64,000 nucleotides of DNA, taken from contig NZ_BMHP01000002.1 in assembly GCF_014641075.1 (NCBI RefSeq), forward strand, positions 248,001 through 312,000, read 5' to 3'. The translations under genes and the position numbers were made by a program. The notes below the pieces were generated by a model that ran no database searches, was not told the origin of the DNA, and was given only the letters and a program-made list of their open reading frames with translations. Positions 61,618 to 64,000 of this stretch are shown one piece after another (the first letter of the stretch is position 1; each line of letters starts with the position of its first letter). The stretch is from Paenibacillus nasutitermitis (GTDB lineage Bacteria > Bacillota > Bacilli > Paenibacillales > Paenibacillaceae).

Positions 61618-62754
61618 ATGACGCTACATATTCACGAAGCAGCAAAATGGCTCGGGACAACGCCCCGGGCCATTCGTTTTTATGAGGAAAAAGGCTTGCT
61701 GACGCCGGAGAAATCTCCCGTGAATGGCTACCGCATATACAACAATCAGGATCTGGAACGCCTTCGCTGGATTATTGCACTGCGAGAATTGGGCTTATCC
61801 GTATCGGCGATTTCGGCGATGGTTCCCGAAATTATTCCATTGTTCGGACAGGAAGAGATGTCCGGATCCGCTGACAGCACAGCCCATCATCCGGACTTAC
61901 CTAACCGTGCTGCCCCCACGATGCTCGGCAATCTTGATGAAGCAAGGAGAGCGCTCTATGAGGAATGGAACAGCCTCTCTCAAGCCCTGAAAGCCATGGA
62001 TTCCATGCTGGCGGCAGGGTTCGGCAGGCAGAATTTGAACCTGAGTGAGCTGGAAGCGGCTGCTTCCAAAGTCAGGCAATCATCGGCTGTCAGAAATTCC
62101 TGGCAGGATCAATGGAATTATGATGGTCTGGCTGCAAGCCATGGCAGGCTCGCCGTCCTTCAGGCACTCCGCCCGCTTGTCAATGAGCGGCTTTATAACC
62201 TTGCGCATGATGCGATCGTACAATGGATCGATCCGCTCTCCGGCGAGCATGGCCTTGATTTGGCTGCTGGAACCGGAGGTCTTACCTCCCGTTTGAGCCG
62301 TTCCGGTGCTGCTCTAGCTGCAGTAGAGCAATCAGCGGAAATGCTTGCAGTCTTAAGGGGTAATCTGACGGACTGTGATGCTCGCCAAGGCAATCTGCTT
62401 GCCCTGCCATTTCAGGGAGCCAGCTTTGATTTTGCCACCTGCGCATTCGCCATGCATAATCTGGACAAGAACCAGCAGAAGGCTGCGCTCACCGAGATGG
62501 ATCGCGTACTCGCACCTGACGGGAGGATCTGTCTGGCTGGCGTTGTCAACGTTCCCGGACTTGCGGAGCAGGAAGCCTCTGAACATCTCAACGAGTCTCT
62601 GCCGCTATTTTTCGCAACCGAACCGGAACAACTGTGCGCTCTCCTTGGACAGCTTGGTTATGAAACCGTGCGGCCCAAGCTTAACCCCTCGTTGTGGATA
62701 ATTTTTGCCCATAAACGCAAGTTGAAACATTCCGGAAACCATGGCATGTCCTAG
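61618..62754 (+). CDS. MerR-family regulator fused to a SAM-dependent methyltransferase
   Basis: A 378-aa two-domain protein. Residues 1-70 are a MerR winged helix (HEAAKWLGTTPRAIRFYEEK, then GLLTPEKSPVNGYRIYNNQD and LERLRWIIALRELGLSVSAI). A linker with a long helix covers about 75-160. From about 185 comes a class I methyltransferase: HGLDLAAGTGGLTSRLSRSG near 220, AAVEQSAEMLAVLRGNL, FDFATCAFAMHNLDKNQQKA near 275 and DRVLAPDGRICLAGVVNVPG. Such fusions may sense SAM or methylate a small effector. GAGGGAG lies eight bases upstream of ATG 61618, and its own promoter has MerR-type geometry, so autoregulation is likely. The proximity to methionine salvage (SAM recycling) is suggestive only. Confidence 0.88.
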   Translation: MTLHIHEAAKWLGTTPRAIRFYEEKGLLTPEKSPVNGYRIYNNQDLERLRWIIALRELGLSVSAISAMVPEIIPLFGQEEMSGSADSTAHHPDLPNRAAPTMLGNLDEARRALYEEWNSLSQALKAMDSMLAAGFGRQNLNLSELEAAASKVRQSSAVRNSWQDQWNYDGLAASHGRLAVLQALRPLVNERLYNLAHDAIVQWIDPLSGEHGLDLAAGTGGLTSRLSRSGAALAAVEQSAEMLAVLRGNLTDCDARQGNLLALPFQGASFDFATCAFAMHNLDKNQQKAALTEMDRVLAPDGRICLAGVVNVPGLAEQEASEHLNESLPLFFATEPEQLCALLGQLGYETVRPKLNPSLWIIFAHKRKLKHSGNHGMS

Positions 62755-62824
62755 TCGCCGACTTGTCCATTCGCTTACAACCGAACCAGTCCATTGCGTA
62801 CAATGCATCAAACAACGAAGATTT

Positions 62825-64000
62825 TCATTCAAGGTTTTTGTCGGTTTTGAGGCGCTCTGCAGCCAATACCGCCAACTCCATTTTATTGATCCCCAGGCAA
62901 TGCTCATTCGTAATTTCAAATATCGGCGGCAGAGGCAAGTCCTCAAAGTAAGGTCCGATCTCTTCCGCCCATTCCATCCAATCCTCCCCTTCCACAGGCA
63001 AGAAAGGCTCGTCCGGCCAGGCATCTTCAAGCCTCGGGCTATACAGCGGCTTGGCTCCAGGGAGCAGTCTGCATCCGCTTATTCGCTCTGTATAGTGTTT
63101 GGGCTGCCGGCCGCCGGTTCTCTTGAAAGCAAACAGATGGGACGCATAATCCGCCCTGGAGCCCGTGTGCGGAACCGCCCTGACAAAAGCCAGCACGCCA
63201 TGAAATACCTCCGGTATGCCAAATAAAATGGCGTAGAGCCGCTTGCCGAATTCAATCCGCTCCTCAAGTCTGCTGAAATCCTCGAGCACCAGTCCCGCCA
63301 GCTTCATCTGGCCAGCTCCCGGTGCGCCATAGGGCATAAATATTGCATTTGTCTGAAGCGGCGATTGCAGCTGAAACATAATGTGGCTCAGAACATGCTC
63401 CTTATAAAACGGCTGCTCAACAACACGTTTCTCAATGAAATGTTGTTCATTGACGATCAAGGCGGTCGTCAGCAGCGCGCTTTCTCTCCTCCGCCAGAAT
63501 TGAGTCCACACGCCGACCATAAAGCTGGACACTCCGAATGCATGCAGCAAGTGGGTATAATTCGTCCGGCTTCTTTTTCCCGCTTCATATAGCAGCAACT
63601 GAGGAAAAGCATCGGAGAAAATGAGCGAATTTATCCGCTCCAGCAGTATATAGTCCGTTTGCCGCTGTTTCTCAGGGATTATTCTTGAAAGCAGTTCCCC
63701 CCGCAGATCAGTCATGCTCCAGCCGCCATTGCGTGAAACCATATGGGCCAACAACGCCCAGTGCAGCTCCGGGCAGCGGAAATATATGGCTCGATAAGCT
63801 TCAGTCCGAGTAACATTATTGCGGTTGGCCCGCTCGGTTTCCAACTGGATCCGATAGATTAAGGACCGTTCGGCTTTATTGGTTTCGCCATGCGCTGCCG
63901 TGAAGCGTTTACCCGATTCGGCAGCCCCGGCCTTTAGCAGCTCCGACCATGCATCCCGCAATTCCTTTACGGACTCTTCATGAAGCCGGGGCAGTTTTGC
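62825..64000 (-). CDS. DUF2515 (YppC-like) protein, 5' end outside window
   Basis: The frame is open from the right edge (64000) to a stop at 62825, 391 codons seen, so its start lies beyond the window. It is a soluble, helix-rich protein with RSLIYRIQLETERANRNNVT, TRTEAYRAIYFRCPELHWAL, LLAHMVSRNGGWSMTDLRGE, EKQRQTDYILLERINSLIFS, DAFPQLLLYEAGKRSRTNYT, RLYAILFGIPEVFHGVLAFV and FEITNEHCLGINKMELAVLA. This order fits the DUF2515 family of Bacillus YppC. No enzymatic motif is known. A histidine/asparagine segment (NGGWS, NYTHLLHAFG) may be functional. It is convergent with the MerR-fusion gene, 70 bp apart. Confidence 0.82.
   Translation of the reverse strand, partial: AKLPRLHEESVKELRDAWSELLKAGAAESGKRFTAAHGETNKAERSLIYRIQLETERANRNNVTRTEAYRAIYFRCPELHWALLAHMVSRNGGWSMTDLRGELLSRIIPEKQRQTDYILLERINSLIFSDAFPQLLLYEAGKRSRTNYTHLLHAFGVSSFMVGVWTQFWRRRESALLTTALIVNEQHFIEKRVVEQPFYKEHVLSHIMFQLQSPLQTNAIFMPYGAPGAGQMKLAGLVLEDFSRLEERIEFGKRLYAILFGIPEVFHGVLAFVRAVPHTGSRADYASHLFAFKRTGGRQPKHYTERISGCRLLPGAKPLYSPRLEDAWPDEPFLPVEGEDWMEWAEEIGPYFEDLPLPPIFEITNEHCLGINKMELAVLAAERLKTDKNLE

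Noticed and set aside
1..64000. tRNA, rRNA, insertion sequence or prophage genes
   Set aside because: No cloverleaf-like segments with CCA-type ends, no rRNA motifs, and no transposase or phage proteins were found on reading both strands.

Overview
The window reads as the chromosome of a spore-forming, low-to-mid GC Firmicute close to Paenibacillus. Pointers are Gram-positive Shine-Dalgarno sites (AGGAGG class), TTG/GTG starts, GerMN and S-layer-homology proteins, a class D sortase, a T-box leader before proB, CtsR- and AraR-type operators, a parE-parC pair, a double-GTPase dynamin and a DUF2515 (YppC-like) protein. No rRNA, tRNA, prophage, IS element or CRISPR array was found; it looks like core chromosome with a few accessory or decaying patches.

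Layout. 1-3.5 kb: sugar ABC import genes whose permease carries an N-terminal beta-propeller (runs off the left edge). 4-9.3 kb, minus strand: AarF/UbiB-like kinase, phasin-like protein, glutamate dehydrogenase, an Escherichia-type pyrB standing alone, and a frameshifted hsp20 under a CtsR box. 9.4-11.6 kb: a 43-aa ORF, a class D sortase, then two tandem c-di-GMP-I riboswitches before a secreted transglutaminase-like protein. 11.6-16 kb: a YeiH-type exporter, an eroded patch holding remnants of a CrtQ-like glycosyltransferase and a B12-binding regulator, and an intact squalene-hopene/sporulenol-type cyclase. 16-18 kb: araA with two AraR-type boxes. 18-24.3 kb: an XRE regulator, a 7TM histidine kinase divergent from an operon of response regulator, rRNA methyltransferase, RluA-type pseudouridine synthase and CapA-like lipoprotein. 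24.5-30.3 kb: MarR regulator, small ORF, parC, parE and a 3 x 145 bp repeat array abutting the parE ribosome binding site. 30.4-38.5 kb: SGNH hydrolase plus ABC-2 transporter, purT with a folded leader, and a heterodimeric ABC exporter with a possible leader peptide. 39-44 kb: nth, a small protein and the dynamin DynA. 44-49 kb: amidase, GerMN and SLH-protein operon. 49-52 kb: leuCD and a divergent LysR regulator. 52-61.5 kb: methionine salvage genes (mtnU, mtnE, mtnW, mtnX, mtnB) interleaved with T-box-controlled proBAC. 61.6-64 kb: a MerR-methyltransferase fusion and a DUF2515 gene (runs off the right edge).

The most unusual items are: (i) a family of palindromic tandem repeats found as two arrays (before parE and before proA), both in the sense orientation of the next gene and both ending exactly at its Shine-Dalgarno; (ii) the proBAC-mtnWXB hybrid operon with overlapping genes; (iii) the beta-propeller-permease fusion; (iv) tandem c-di-GMP riboswitches over a transglutaminase; (v) folded leaders before purT and the ABC exporter; (vi) the eroded terpenoid-associated locus. 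All calls come from reading the sequence; no database search was possible.
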